The notes: a model not told the origin generated them from the sequence alone. A stretch of 64,000 bases of DNA from JBBROS01 sp965260935 (GCA_965260935.1 OZ253374.1:2108001-2172000), one strand, 5' to 3'. Counted from the first letter of the stretch, positions 26,895-35,725 are shown. Numbers and translations are program-made.

Positions 26895-27449
26895 TCAGCG
26901 TAGTTTTGGCACATAGGTTACGGCAATCACCATTACCAGTATGATCGTTGCAAGCACGGATAGAACGGTTGCCAGCCCGGCAATCGACCGGCGTTTGGCC
27001 CGGCTTCGATTGATGGCGCGGTTATGCTCCGCCGCCAGCGCATACTGCCGCGCCAACTCCCGTTTCAGTGTTTCCACCGCGTCGGCACTGGCTTCAGGGC
27101 CGCGGTCCGGCCGCTTCCGCTCCCGGTCAAGCCGGTCGGCGAAGTCGAGCAGGTCCGGCTCGGGAGCGATGTAATCAAACCGGGCCGGCATGATTGACGC
27201 GGCCAGGAAAACAAGCGCGACGAACGTCGCAATCCCCGAGAAGGCCCCGAAACCGGTCGCTACCCGCCAGGCCGCCGTGCCAGCCGGCGGGAAATGCTCG
27301 ACGGTTTGAAACAGCGCCGTAAGCTGCAAGGCGAGCGTGGCCGCGAAGAAGGGCAGGGTGCGCCAGACGTTCTCTTCGTGCTCGATCTCACGATGGTAAG
27401 CATCGGCCAGAACGCGTTCGATGTGGTCGAAGACGGGCGAGCCGGGCAC
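26895..27449 (-). CDS. hypothetical membrane protein (Pycsar/SLATT-like topology)
   Basis: 184 residues. After a soluble amphipathic N-terminus (HIERVLADAYHREIEHEENV) come two membrane helices (LPFFAATLALQLTALFQ and ATGFGAFSGIATFVALVFLA), a charged loop with RLDRERKRPDRGPEASADAV, then a C-terminal helix (LATVLSVLATIILVMVIAVT). The layout of two helices, cytosolic helix and a C-terminal helix resembles small effector-type membrane proteins, but I see no diagnostic motif. Three bases separate it from radC, so it is co-transcribed with radC. Function unknown. Confidence 0.65.
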   Translation of the reverse strand: MPGSPVFDHIERVLADAYHREIEHEENVWRTLPFFAATLALQLTALFQTVEHFPPAGTAAWRVATGFGAFSGIATFVALVFLAASIMPARFDYIAPEPDLLDFADRLDRERKRPDRGPEASADAVETLKRELARQYALAAEHNRAINRSRAKRRSIAGLATVLSVLATIILVMVIAVTYVPKLR

Positions 27450-27452
27450 CGG

Positions 27453-28223
27453 CTAAAGCAAGCCTTCCTTGCGGAAACTGAACGTCTGGCCATTGCCAAC
27501 GATCACATGATCGTGAACGAAAACGGATAGCGCGTCGGCCGCGCGGACGATCGCTTTGGTCATCGAGATGTCGTCCCGCGACGGGGCCGGGTCGCCGCTC
27601 GGGTGATTGTGCACCAGGATCAGCGCACTCGCATGGAGTTCCAGCGCCCGCTTCACCACCTCCCGCGGATACACCGGCGTATGATTGACCGTCCCCCGGT
27701 TTTGCGCCTCGTCGGCGATCAACCGGTTCTTGTTGTCGAGAAACAGGATACGGAACTGCTCGTTGCGCTCTCGAGAAAGGACGGCGCCCAGATATGCCGT
27801 CAACCGAGGCCAATCCGAAAGCACCGGGTCGTCCCGTAGTTCCGCCTGCACGAGACGGTGCGCCCCGGCCTGCACCAGCTTCAGCGCCGCCGCCCCGGCG
27901 TCGCCGAGCCCCTCAACCGCCCGCAAGTCCGCGAGCGGCGCGCTGATGCTGCGGGCGAAGCTGCCGAAGCGGGACAGCAGGGCTCGGGCAATCGGCTTGG
28001 TGTCGCGGCGAGGCAACGCCAGAAACAGCGCCATCTCAAGCAATTCGTGGTCGGCCACTGCATCAGGCCCGGCGGCCAGCAGCCGCGAACGCATCCGGGC
28101 ACGATGGCCTTCGGCGCTGACGGGCGAGGGCGGGCGCGGGTCGGGTGCCGCTGGGGGGAGGCCATCCATGAGCAGGCCTGGCAGTTCGGCAGGCTTTAAG
28201 TCTATGCGTCCGGCACGAACCAT
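27453..28223 (-). CDS. radC: RadC/JAB-domain protein
   Basis: 256 residues. A helix-hairpin-helix-like N-terminal part (DHELLEMALFLALPRRDTKP; AVEGLGDAGAAALKLVQ) is followed by the MPN/JAMM domain with the zinc motif LILVHNHPSGDPAPSRDD. RadC was once called a repair protein; its biochemical role is not settled and it often travels with mobile elements. Here it sits in a housekeeping operon. The ATG at 28223 overlaps the thioesterase stop by 22 bases with GAGG upstream; an internal ATG at 28169 (MDGLPPAAP) is also possible. Confidence 0.9.
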   Translation of the reverse strand: MVRAGRIDLKPAELPGLLMDGLPPAAPDPRPPSPVSAEGHRARMRSRLLAAGPDAVADHELLEMALFLALPRRDTKPIARALLSRFGSFARSISAPLADLRAVEGLGDAGAAALKLVQAGAHRLVQAELRDDPVLSDWPRLTAYLGAVLSRERNEQFRILFLDNKNRLIADEAQNRGTVNHTPVYPREVVKRALELHASALILVHNHPSGDPAPSRDDISMTKAIVRAADALSVFVHDHVIVGNGQTFSFRKEGLL

Positions 28224-28615
28224 CGGCTAAGCGCCTCGCGCCACGGATCGATCGACACCGCCCGTCTGCCCTTTCGGTCCATCACCACCAATGTCGTCAC
28301 CGCTCGTCCGCATAGCTCATCACTAGACACTAAACGTTGCCGAAGCGTAAACGAGCGCCCGCCGAACCGGGCAAGCTCGGTTTCGATTTGCACGTCGCCG
28401 GGCCAGGAAAGTTCGGCCACGAAGTCGAGCTCGAGCCGGACGATCACCACGGCCGTCTCGTGCCCGCCGACCGGAAGGCCGGCGAGCGTCATCAGTTCGG
28501 CACGGCCTTGCTCCAGCATTACGGCAAACACGGCGTTGTTGACGTGCCCGAGCTTGTCGGTGTCGTTGAAGCGCAGGCGGTGGGTGGTAACGTAGGCCGC
28601 GCCCGGTGCCATCAT
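28202..28615 (-). CDS. acyl-CoA thioesterase, 4-hydroxybenzoyl-CoA thioesterase fold
   Basis: 137 residues of the hotdog fold. The catalytic-aspartate region reads RFNDTDKLGHVNNAVFAVML, followed by VVIVRLELDFVAELSWPGDV and a central FGGRSFTLRQRL strand pair. Such YbgC-like enzymes hydrolyse short acyl-CoA thioesters; the precise substrate is unknown. The ATG overlaps the map stop by 4 bases (ATGA), so the genes are coupled. Confidence 0.88.
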   Translation of the reverse strand: MMAPGAAYVTTHRLRFNDTDKLGHVNNAVFAVMLEQGRAELMTLAGLPVGGHETAVVIVRLELDFVAELSWPGDVQIETELARFGGRSFTLRQRLVSSDELCGRAVTTLVVMDRKGRRAVSIDPWREALSRWFVPDA

Positions 28616-29409
28616 GCGTAGGGCGGCTTGTCGAGGCCGGCGGGGGAGTAGGTGAAGACCTCGCAGCCGTCCTGCGTGACGCCGACCATGTGCTCGAACT
28701 GAGCGGACAGGCTGCGGTCCCGGGTCACGGCGGTCCAGCCGTCGTCGAGCACTTTCACTTCCGGCCGCCCTGCATTGACCATCGGTTCGATGGTGAAGAA
28801 CATCCCCGGCCGCAGCACCGGCCCCTCGCCGAGACGTCCGAAATGCAGGATGTTCGGCGCCTCGTGGAACCGGCGGCCGATCCCGTGGCCGCAGAAATCC
28901 CGCACAACGCTGAAGCGGTTCGCCTCAACGAAGGTCTGGATCGCGTGCCCCACGTCGCCGAGAGTGGCGCCGGGACGAACGGCCTCGACGCCGCGCATCA
29001 GCGCCTGGTGCGTGATGTCGAGCAACCGTGCCGCCCGCGTCGGCGCGCGGCCCGCCACATACATCCGGCTGCTGTCGCCATGCCACCCGTTGAGGACGAC
29101 AGTGACGTCGATGTTAAGGACGTCCCCGTCAATCAACCGCCGCTCGCCGGGAATGCCGTGGCAGACCACGTGGTTGATGCTGGTGCAGATAGACTTTGGG
29201 AAGCCGCGGTAATTCAGCGGCGCCGGAACCGCCCCGTGCGCCAGGATGAAATCGTGGCAGATCTGGTCAAGCTCGGCGGTGGTCACGCCCGGACGAACGT
29301 GCTCCGTGATCAGGTCAAGCGTTTCCGCCGCGAGCTGCCCGGCGGCACGCATCCCGGCAAAGTCCTCCGGATTGTGGATCGTGATCCGTCGTGTGTCGCC
29401 GCCGCCGTC
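28612..29409 (-). CDS. map: type I methionine aminopeptidase
   Basis: 265 residues. All metal ligands of the family are seen: CHGIPGERRL, NIDVTVVLNGWHGDSSRMY (two Asp), GHGIGRRFHEAPNI (His), FTIEPMVN (Glu) and SAQFEHMVGV (Glu). It removes the initiator methionine from nascent proteins. The frame is open far upstream through the metallo-hydrolase region, but that part is antisense to a plus-strand gene; the ATG giving MDGGGDTRR fits the family length. First gene of the map / thioesterase / radC / membrane protein / small ORF operon. Confidence 0.95.
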   Translation of the reverse strand, partial: DGGGDTRRITIHNPEDFAGMRAAGQLAAETLDLITEHVRPGVTTAELDQICHDFILAHGAVPAPLNYRGFPKSICTSINHVVCHGIPGERRLIDGDVLNIDVTVVLNGWHGDSSRMYVAGRAPTRAARLLDITHQALMRGVEAVRPGATLGDVGHAIQTFVEANRFSVVRDFCGHGIGRRFHEAPNILHFGRLGEGPVLRPGMFFTIEPMVNAGRPEVKVLDDGWTAVTRDRSLSAQFEHMVGVTQDGCEVFTYSPAGLDKPPYA

Positions 29410-29538
29410 CATCGTCTCTCTATATCCAAGTTGCAACACCGAAGATGCGGGGACCAGACGCGCTGCGCAAGGCTTCGCGTGTTGCCGAGGGGCGCGTTCA
29501 TGGGGATAGATAGGGTCAGGACCGAACGGACGAACGCC

Positions 29539-30201
29539 ATGCCAGCATTGAAAGCCGCCATTATTCCCGTCACGCCGTTGCAGCAGAACTGCGCCTTGCT
29601 GTGGGACGAAGCAACAAAGGCGGCGATGGTAATCGATCCGGGCGGCGACGTGCCGAAGATCCTGGAAGCGGTCGGCTCCCTGGACCTGGTTGTCGAGCGC
29701 ATCCTGCTGACCCACGGCCACATCGACCATGCCGGCGGCGCGGCGGAGTTGAAGGCGCTGATCCCGGGCGCTGCGTTGCAAGGACCGGACGAACGCGATG
29801 CCTTCCTGTTGGACAGCCTGCCCGAAGCCGGCTCGGCCTATGGCCTGCCGGACGCCCGGGCGGTGCGGCCGGACGCTTGGTTGCGGGAAGGCGACGTCGT
29901 CTCGTTGGGCGAGCACCGCTTCGATGTGCTTCATTGCCCGGGCCATACGCCGGGCCATGTCGTTTTCGTGAACAAGGCAGCTGCCACGGCGCTGGTGGGC
30001 GACGTCCTGTTCCGCGGCTCGGTTGGCAGAACGGATTTCCCGTATGGTGACCCCGCCGCACTGCTGCGTTCGATACGCGACAAGCTGATGCCCTTGCCGG
30101 ACGCGACGGCCTTCATCTGCGGCCACGGGCCGGGAAGCACGATCGGCCTTGAACGCCAGACAAATCCCTACGTCGCCGAAGCGCTGGCCCTGAAGACCTG
30201 A
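29539..30201 (+). CDS. metallo-beta-lactamase-fold hydrolase (glyoxalase II-like)
   Basis: 220 residues with the full metal-binding set: LLTHGHIDHAGG (HxHxDH), LHCPGHTPGH, LVGDVLFRGSVGRTDFP and GHGPGSTIGLERQTNP at the end. This is the YcbL-like group of glyoxalase II relatives, likely thioester hydrolases. The start MPALKAAIIPVTPLQQN is standard. It diverges from map and converges with flgL; the 142-bp gap to flgL has only a weak 8-bp hairpin at 30234-30261 without a T run. Confidence 0.9.
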   Translation: MPALKAAIIPVTPLQQNCALLWDEATKAAMVIDPGGDVPKILEAVGSLDLVVERILLTHGHIDHAGGAAELKALIPGAALQGPDERDAFLLDSLPEAGSAYGLPDARAVRPDAWLREGDVVSLGEHRFDVLHCPGHTPGHVVFVNKAAATALVGDVLFRGSVGRTDFPYGDPAALLRSIRDKLMPLPDATAFICGHGPGSTIGLERQTNPYVAEALALKT

Positions 30202-30343
30202 CGTTGACATGGACGCTGCACGCAACGCTGTTTCGGCATGAGATGCGGCCAGGTCATGCCGCTGACAGCGAACCCTTCTGGAAAAAGCTCTGTTTTGTTG
30301 GGGCTGTAACTGCCTTGACTGGAGAATTCAGGACGACCGCAGG

Positions 30344-31288
30344 CTAAATGTAATTGGCCAGTGAAAGGTTCTTCGCTCCTGCGAATACTTGATAGGAGGC
30401 CTGTAGCTGTGTTTGCAGCGCTGCCACGCGAGTAAGCGTCGCCGCAAGGTCGGCGTCCTGAGCGTTCGCGAGCTGTCCGCTCAGCGCCGTCTGCGTTGCC
30501 GCAAGCGAGTCCTTCCGCTTCGACAGATCGGCCTGCACGTTGCCGAGCGCTCCACTCTCATTGGCTATGGCGCTGATGGCGCCGCCCAGCAGGCCACGAG
30601 CGTTGTTCGAGATTGCGGCATTATCCGTTGTCGGCGTGACCCCCGCGAGGGATGCCAAGGCTTGCAAGATTTGATGCGCATAGGAGCCGTTCGTGGAGTT
30701 AAGCGTATCCTTGTTGGCCAGGACGTCCACGGCAACGCGCTGCCCATCTCCCACCTCGATCTGAGGCGCGGCATTGCCGATCGTTGCCGAGAACGGTCCC
30801 GGGCCGCCGGGTTGGACGGCTGCGATCAAAGAGTCCGCGTCGGTTTCCGGCACCGGCGGATTGCCGGTGTCGTCCCCGGCAAAGACGTAGACGTCGCCGA
30901 TTTTCGTGTTCAATAGTTGCGCCACCTGCTCCAATGCCGACCTCGCTTGGGCGCCGATCGTCCCTGCCTGCGAAGCGCCTGCATCGCTCAGCGCGTTGGT
31001 CCGGGCAAAGAAGTCCGACGCGACTGAGGTGATCTGCGTCAGCGCCGTCTGCGTCACGCCGAGCCGGCCCGTGGCGGTATCGATGTTGCTTTGCCATGTT
31101 TGCAGTCGCTGCACCGCCGGGCTCAGGTCCAGGCTCGTTCGCGCGCCGGCGCCAAGGCCAGAATACGTGTTGGAGATATAGCCGGTGGACTGCTGCACCT
31201 GCGCCGCGTCCAACTGCCGCTTGATTGAGGCGCTGTTGTTCGCCAACTGCCCCAAGAATCCGCCGGTCACTGACGTCAACCCGCTCAT
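30344..31288 (-). CDS. flgL: flagellar hook-associated protein 3 / flagellin-like protein
   Basis: 314 residues with flagellin-type helical ends: N-terminal ANNSASIKRQLDAAQVQQST and C-terminal VAALQTQLQASYQVFAGAKN, around a short central domain. FlgL joins the hook to the filament. The chosen ATG overlaps the flgK stop (ATGA); an in-frame ATG nine codons earlier is inside flgK. Placement after flgK makes FlgL far more likely than flagellin. The family distinction by sequence alone is weak. Confidence 0.85.
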   Translation of the reverse strand: MSGLTSVTGGFLGQLANNSASIKRQLDAAQVQQSTGYISNTYSGLGAGARTSLDLSPAVQRLQTWQSNIDTATGRLGVTQTALTQITSVASDFFARTNALSDAGASQAGTIGAQARSALEQVAQLLNTKIGDVYVFAGDDTGNPPVPETDADSLIAAVQPGGPGPFSATIGNAAPQIEVGDGQRVAVDVLANKDTLNSTNGSYAHQILQALASLAGVTPTTDNAAISNNARGLLGGAISAIANESGALGNVQADLSKRKDSLAATQTALSGQLANAQDADLAATLTRVAALQTQLQASYQVFAGAKNLSLANYI

Positions 31289-32634
31289 CGCACCATCTCC
31301 AGCGTTTGGTCCCATATCGTTTGCACGGCTGATATTACTTTGGCGTTAGCGGCGTAGCTTCTTTGCAGCCCGACAAGATCCGCCAGTTCAGAGTCGATCG
31401 AGATGCCGGTCGTGGCCTGAAGCTTGGTTTGTAGGCTGGACTGCACGGCCTGATCGGTATCGAGCCGTTGAGCGGCGTTGGCCGAGAGGTTGGCATGGTT
31501 CGCTACGATACCCGTTGCCTGCGATGCCGCCGATCCGGGGCCCGTCCGCAAAACGGAGCCAAGGACGGAACTAATCAATGCCGCGTTGCCGGCCGTCGTC
31601 GTCGCGGCACTCCCGTCGCGCACTATGCTCGGGGTTGCCAGTACGGCAGGGTTGACCTGGACCGATTGGGCAAACCCAGCGCCTGTTCCGGTCACTGAGC
31701 CGGAATCGTCCGTGAACAGCTCCAAGCCTGCCGCCTTGAATCCTCCCGCTAGCCCTTGCGCGAAGCCATCGAGCTTTGCTTGCAGGCCGGGCAAGGTTTT
31801 ATCCCGCAGCTCCAACTGCGCTGAAATCTGCCCGCCGGCAAGCGATGCGGGAGCCCCGTTCAGCAACAGTGGCGGACCTGCCGCGCCCGGCGTCAAAGAC
31901 GCAGGATCAATCGAGAACGGCCCGCTTTCCGCATTGGTGGAAAGAGGGGTTCCGCCAACCGCCGCCAGCACGTCGCCGTTGGATTGCGGCAGGAATTTCG
32001 CTCCCGTCAGCCCGCTCACGGTTGCGATCGCGGTGTCCCGCTGGTCCTCAAGCTCCGCCGTGGTCAGCCCGCGCGCCTGTGCCGAGACGATCTGCTTCGA
32101 CAAGGCTCCGACGGTCCGCAGCGCCGTGTTGGCTTGATCCACGGTGTCAACCAGGTTGTCCTGCGCCAATTGCCGCTGTCCTGCGATCGCGTTCCCCAGC
32201 GTGTTGATCCCGCGCGCCAGCGCCGCGGCCTGGTTTACTACCTGGCGCTGCTGCGTGTCGCTCGACGGGTCGTTGCCCAGCGTCGAGTACGCATCGCGCA
32301 ACGAGCCTAGGAGGCTGGGCAGGTCTTGCCCGCTCCCCGGCGCCCCGGATGCCGCATCTATCGCCGACAATGCCGACTGCCGCGCCTGCCCGGCCGCTAC
32401 ATCGGCCCCGGAGGCGAACAGGTTGGCCTGCAAGGCATCATCGACGATGCGCGTCGCGACGCCGCTCCGCACGCCGTAGCCGACGCCGTCGGCCACGAAG
32501 CTGGAGACAGGCAACACCTCCCGCGAGTAGCCGGGCGTATTGGCGTTCGCCACGTTTTGCGACACCACCGCCAGCCGTCGCGTGACGCTGTCGATCCCGC
32601 TCGCCGCTTGGCCGAGAATACTGTTGAGGGTCAT
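31285..32634 (-). CDS. flgK: flagellar hook-associated protein 1
   Basis: 449 residues. The N-terminal rod/hook domain (SILGQAASGIDSVTRRLAVV, QNVANANTPGYSREVL) and the C-terminal helix SYAANAKVISAVQTIWDQTL are the typical FlgK ends; the middle is variable and Ala/Gly rich. FlgK forms the first hook-filament junction ring. It starts 28 bp after flgE stops and its stop overlaps flgL, so flgE-flgK-flgL form one unit. Confidence 0.92.
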   Translation of the reverse strand: MTLNSILGQAASGIDSVTRRLAVVSQNVANANTPGYSREVLPVSSFVADGVGYGVRSGVATRIVDDALQANLFASGADVAAGQARQSALSAIDAASGAPGSGQDLPSLLGSLRDAYSTLGNDPSSDTQQRQVVNQAAALARGINTLGNAIAGQRQLAQDNLVDTVDQANTALRTVGALSKQIVSAQARGLTTAELEDQRDTAIATVSGLTGAKFLPQSNGDVLAAVGGTPLSTNAESGPFSIDPASLTPGAAGPPLLLNGAPASLAGGQISAQLELRDKTLPGLQAKLDGFAQGLAGGFKAAGLELFTDDSGSVTGTGAGFAQSVQVNPAVLATPSIVRDGSAATTTAGNAALISSVLGSVLRTGPGSAASQATGIVANHANLSANAAQRLDTDQAVQSSLQTKLQATTGISIDSELADLVGLQRSYAANAKVISAVQTIWDQTLEMVR

Positions 32635-32662
32635 CGTTGCCTATCTCCCGCCGTCCCGATTG

Positions 32663-33529
32663 TTACCTTTTCATATCGAGCGTCTGCGACAGCAGCTCGT
32701 CGGCCGTGGTGACCATCTTGGTGTTCGCCGAATAGGCACGCTGAGCCACGATCAATTTTGTGAATTCCGACGCGATATCGACATTGCTGCTCTCGACCGC
32801 GTTCATCACGAGGGCGCCCGCGCCTTTGCTCCCGGCCTGCTGCGTTGAAGGCGGGCCGCTTTCCTCGGTTTGCCTGAAGGCCTGACCGTTTTCCCGACGC
32901 AGCGTATTGGGGTCAACAAACGTCGTGATGGGAACTCGCCACATCACTTGGGATGTTCCGTTGTCATAGCTGACGGATACGTCGCCGTTCTCCTTCAGCG
33001 ACACGCCAGTGTATGACGTGCTGCCGCCTCCCGGAGTAGGGATGTCGCTTCGATCGATCTTTATCGCTCCGGGCGCGGCCGGGTCAGGCTGTTTGGTCGT
33101 GGTATCGACTGGCCAGCCGACCAGATAATCGCCGCTGCCATTCACCAGGTAGCCGTCTTTGTTCAGGTTGAAGTTCCCGGCCCTCGTGTAGAGCGACTCG
33201 GGCCTGAAATCCTGCGTGCCGTCGTTCTTGACGCTTCCGGTCGGCCGATTGACTGTGAAGAATCCCTGGCCGGAAATCGCGAGATCGAACGGGTTGTCGG
33301 TCTGCGTCACGGCCCCTTGCACGCTATTGATATAGTCAGGCCGGGCGACGACGGCGCCGGGCTGGTTCGCGCTTTGCGAGCTGGCGGTAATGTAGTCGAC
33401 GAAATTGGTGTCGGTCCGTTTGAAGCCGACTGTCTGGCTATTGGCAACGTTGTCGCCGATATTGCCGAACGCTGCGGATTGCGCGGTCAAGCCACTTACG
33501 GCGGTGTTCAGGGCCCCGAAGAGCGACAT
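32663..33529 (-). CDS. flgE: flagellar hook protein FlgE, short form
   Basis: 288 residues, shorter than classical FlgE (usually about 400 or more). The N-terminal rod motif MSLFGALNTAVSGLTAQSAA continues to DNVANSQTVGFKRTDTNFVD; FDLAISGQGFFTV marks the FlgE/F/G fold; the C-terminus is ESSNVDIASEFTKLIVAQRA and ANTKMVTTADELLSQTL. A good Shine-Dalgarno AGGAA precedes the ATG; upstream in-frame ATGs are not used. Neighbours flgK, flgL and fliK support the hook role. A FlgF/FlgG-type rod protein is the alternative. Confidence 0.85.
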   Translation of the reverse strand: MSLFGALNTAVSGLTAQSAAFGNIGDNVANSQTVGFKRTDTNFVDYITASSQSANQPGAVVARPDYINSVQGAVTQTDNPFDLAISGQGFFTVNRPTGSVKNDGTQDFRPESLYTRAGNFNLNKDGYLVNGSGDYLVGWPVDTTTKQPDPAAPGAIKIDRSDIPTPGGGSTSYTGVSLKENGDVSVSYDNGTSQVMWRVPITTFVDPNTLRRENGQAFRQTEESGPPSTQQAGSKGAGALVMNAVESSNVDIASEFTKLIVAQRAYSANTKMVTTADELLSQTLDMKR

Positions 33530-33580
33530 AGAGTATTCCTTCTGGTCAACGGCCGTCCATCGGCCTGTAGCGGACCTCGG

Positions 33581-33597
33581 TTGCATGTCCCGTGCCA
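33581..33597 (-). promoter_or_regulatory. sigma-54-type promoter driving flgE-flgK-flgL
   Basis: Read on the minus strand the sequence is TGGCACGGGACATGCAA, matching the sigma-54 consensus TGGCACG-N4-TTGC with the invariant GG and GC ten bases apart. Transcription would begin about 40 bases before the flgE ATG. FlbD, encoded in the same cluster, is the expected activator. Not tested experimentally. Confidence 0.75.
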
Positions 33598-33738
33598 ATC
33601 TTTCGGATCACTGTTTTCAGGCCATTCTTGAGCCTTGCGCTGTCGCAACGCTGCAGATTTGACCGGGGTGGATATCCACGGTAGGCAATTTTGACCGGCC
33701 TTTTACCGCTTCTTCCTGTAAATCCGTCTCTCAATTAC

Positions 33739-33755
33739 TGGCCCGTCTCTTGCTT
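33739..33755 (+). promoter_or_regulatory. sigma-54-type promoter in front of fliK
   Basis: TGGCCCGTCTCTTGCTT fits TGGCACG-N4-TTGC with one mismatch, and GG and GC are correctly ten bases apart. The -12 element lies only about 14 bases before the nearest possible fliK ATG, so the transcript would start at or just before that ATG. It faces away from the flgE promoter about 150 bp apart. Confidence 0.65.
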
Positions 33756-33766
33756 AATGGCCGGTA

Positions 33767-35710
33767 ATGGCAACCGCACCTATATTTCCCGTTTTCTCGC
33801 CGGTCACAAGCCGCAGCTCTGGAGCTGTGCAGGCCGGCCTACCCATGCCAGATGCTGGCTCCAGCTTTTCCGACCAGATCAGCCAGGCCCTGAACCTGAT
33901 CGGGTCGAACGGTTCAATCCCGACAGTTCCGATGCAGCAAGCCGGCATAATGCCAGGGTTGGATTTGTCCTCACGCGCAAGCAGCGGCGACGCGCTGCCG
34001 CAAATTGCAACCGAGGGCAACCCGGCAACGCTGGTCAAACGGGATACCCTTACGAAGACCGGCTCGGCGACTCTGCCCGCGCTCGATCCTGTGTTGCCGC
34101 CCGGTTCAAGCCTTAAATTCGCGACCATGCACGCGGCCTCGAACTTGTCGGGCGTCGCCGTTCCCAGCCCTGTCGATCAAGTCAGCAAGCAGCAAAGTGG
34201 GGCAGACTCGAACGGCGCTGCCATTTTAACACCAGAATTTCCGCCCTCGCAGCCCAATGTTCTCCGCGCGCCTGTCACACAGATCTTACTGAGCAGTCAA
34301 AACCCACTGACCCAAACCGATATCTTGCTGCCAGAGGGCAAACAGACGGTATCTGCTGACTTGAAGGCATCAGCCAGTCAACGCCACCCCGTTTGCAAGA
34401 TTGCTGGCCAAGGCGCGTCTCACGATGACGACGACGCGACCACGCCAACCCCGCAAGCAGCCGCGCAGCTTGACGTATTTGTGCCGCCCAACCTGGCTCC
34501 GACATCCGTTTCACCGGCCGCTCCGTTACCAGAGCCTGCAACTGATCAGGCAGGTCCGCCCGTGGCGTTTACGCGGTCAACCGGGTCGGGGACGGTTAGC
34601 TTAAGCGCCGGCATAGGCTCAGCCGACGCGTCCAGCGTCGTGCGCAACGGTCCAGACGTGCCGTCAGGGATGGACGACCTCCCGCAACAGCCCGCCGACG
34701 GACCCGCATCACTTGTGAAAACACAGCTTCAAGCCCGTTCGGCTTTTGAACCTGAAAGCATAGCCATCGACGCTCAAATCGTTGATGCGGCACCGGGCGC
34801 TGCTGCCGCCAGCACGGCCGCGAACGCCACGTTGCGGTCGACAGCGGCAACTCCCGTCAATGCCGACCGCACGGTCTCCGCGTCAGAAACACCGTTGCTG
34901 CCAAATGGGCCTAGGCCGCTCCAGGGCTCGCCGGAAGCCCGGCGCGCCGGAGCGGCTACGGCGGTGGCCAGCGACAAGCTCCAGCATGCCGCCAAAGACT
35001 CGAAGGCGGCGGAGTTGATCGGTGCAGCGCGTCCCGAGGCTGGTTTGGCCGATAGCGGACCGCTCCACATCCTTCATGCGGGCGCGTCGGCTCAAGCCAT
35101 CTCCGAGACACAAGTCGCCTCGGCAGCGCAGCCTCTCGCCCAGCCCACGCCGGCCCCCGCCGCGGCTTCGCATGCTCCGCCTCCGCCGGCCCCGTCTCCC
35201 GTGCCGCAAGCCGTACTCCAGCCCTTGCCGCCTCCGCCATCCGCGCAGCTTGGTTCGGTCTTCGCAGCACTCACCGGAACCGGCAACACCGAAACGCCGC
35301 AGAGCCTCGTCATCAGGCTCGATCCGCTTGAACTCGGCAAAGTCGAAGTTCGCATCGACCGCTCTAGTGGCGGCCCGGCCCGTGTCGAACTCGCGGTCGA
35401 GCGGACCGACACCCTGATGTCGCTCCTGCAAGACCGGCCGCAGCTCGACAAGGCGCTCGACCAAGCCGGAGTTCCGACCGAAGGCCGAACCCTGCAATTC
35501 AGCTTGTCAAGTCAAGGTTCCAGCCACGGATCATCGGCAAGCTTTGCCGGGTTCGGGCCCGGTTCGAACGGAGGGTCCGGCGGTCATGGCGCTGGTCATG
35601 GCGCTTGGGGCGGCCGCACTTATTCCGGCAGCGGCGACTCATCCGGTGGCGAACCGAGACGCAATACTCGCGGCATTTGGCTCCGCGATGGCATCGACAT
35701 TACAGCTTGA
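33767..35710 (+). CDS. fliK: flagellar hook-length control protein
   Basis: 647 residues from the first ATG. The long N-terminal and central part is low-complexity, rich in Ala, Pro, Ser and Gln; the C-terminal Flg_hook domain is recognisable (about residues 500-590) from SLVIRLDPLELGKVEVRIDR, RVELAVERTDTLMSLLQDR and LDKALDQAGV. FliK measures the hook and switches export specificity. Given the sigma-54 element right upstream, translation might start later, for example at the ATG at 33845 (MPDAGSSFSDQIS). Followed closely by flgD. Confidence 0.85.
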   Translation: MATAPIFPVFSPVTSRSSGAVQAGLPMPDAGSSFSDQISQALNLIGSNGSIPTVPMQQAGIMPGLDLSSRASSGDALPQIATEGNPATLVKRDTLTKTGSATLPALDPVLPPGSSLKFATMHAASNLSGVAVPSPVDQVSKQQSGADSNGAAILTPEFPPSQPNVLRAPVTQILLSSQNPLTQTDILLPEGKQTVSADLKASASQRHPVCKIAGQGASHDDDDATTPTPQAAAQLDVFVPPNLAPTSVSPAAPLPEPATDQAGPPVAFTRSTGSGTVSLSAGIGSADASSVVRNGPDVPSGMDDLPQQPADGPASLVKTQLQARSAFEPESIAIDAQIVDAAPGAAAASTAANATLRSTAATPVNADRTVSASETPLLPNGPRPLQGSPEARRAGAATAVASDKLQHAAKDSKAAELIGAARPEAGLADSGPLHILHAGASAQAISETQVASAAQPLAQPTPAPAAASHAPPPPAPSPVPQAVLQPLPPPPSAQLGSVFAALTGTGNTETPQSLVIRLDPLELGKVEVRIDRSSGGPARVELAVERTDTLMSLLQDRPQLDKALDQAGVPTEGRTLQFSLSSQGSSHGSSASFAGFGPGSNGGSGGHGAGHGAWGGRTYSGSGDSSGGEPRRNTRGIWLRDGIDITA

Positions 35711-35725
35711 AATGAAAGGCACAAC

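Noticed and set aside
29410..30225. Upstream extension of map to a 537-residue protein
   Set aside because: The extra part is antisense to the metallo-hydrolase gene and is not conserved; the 265-residue form fits the family.
30234..30261. Hairpin CGGCATGA...TCATGCCG between the metallo-hydrolase and flgL
   Set aside because: Eight-base stem with no T run on either strand; not enough to call a terminator.
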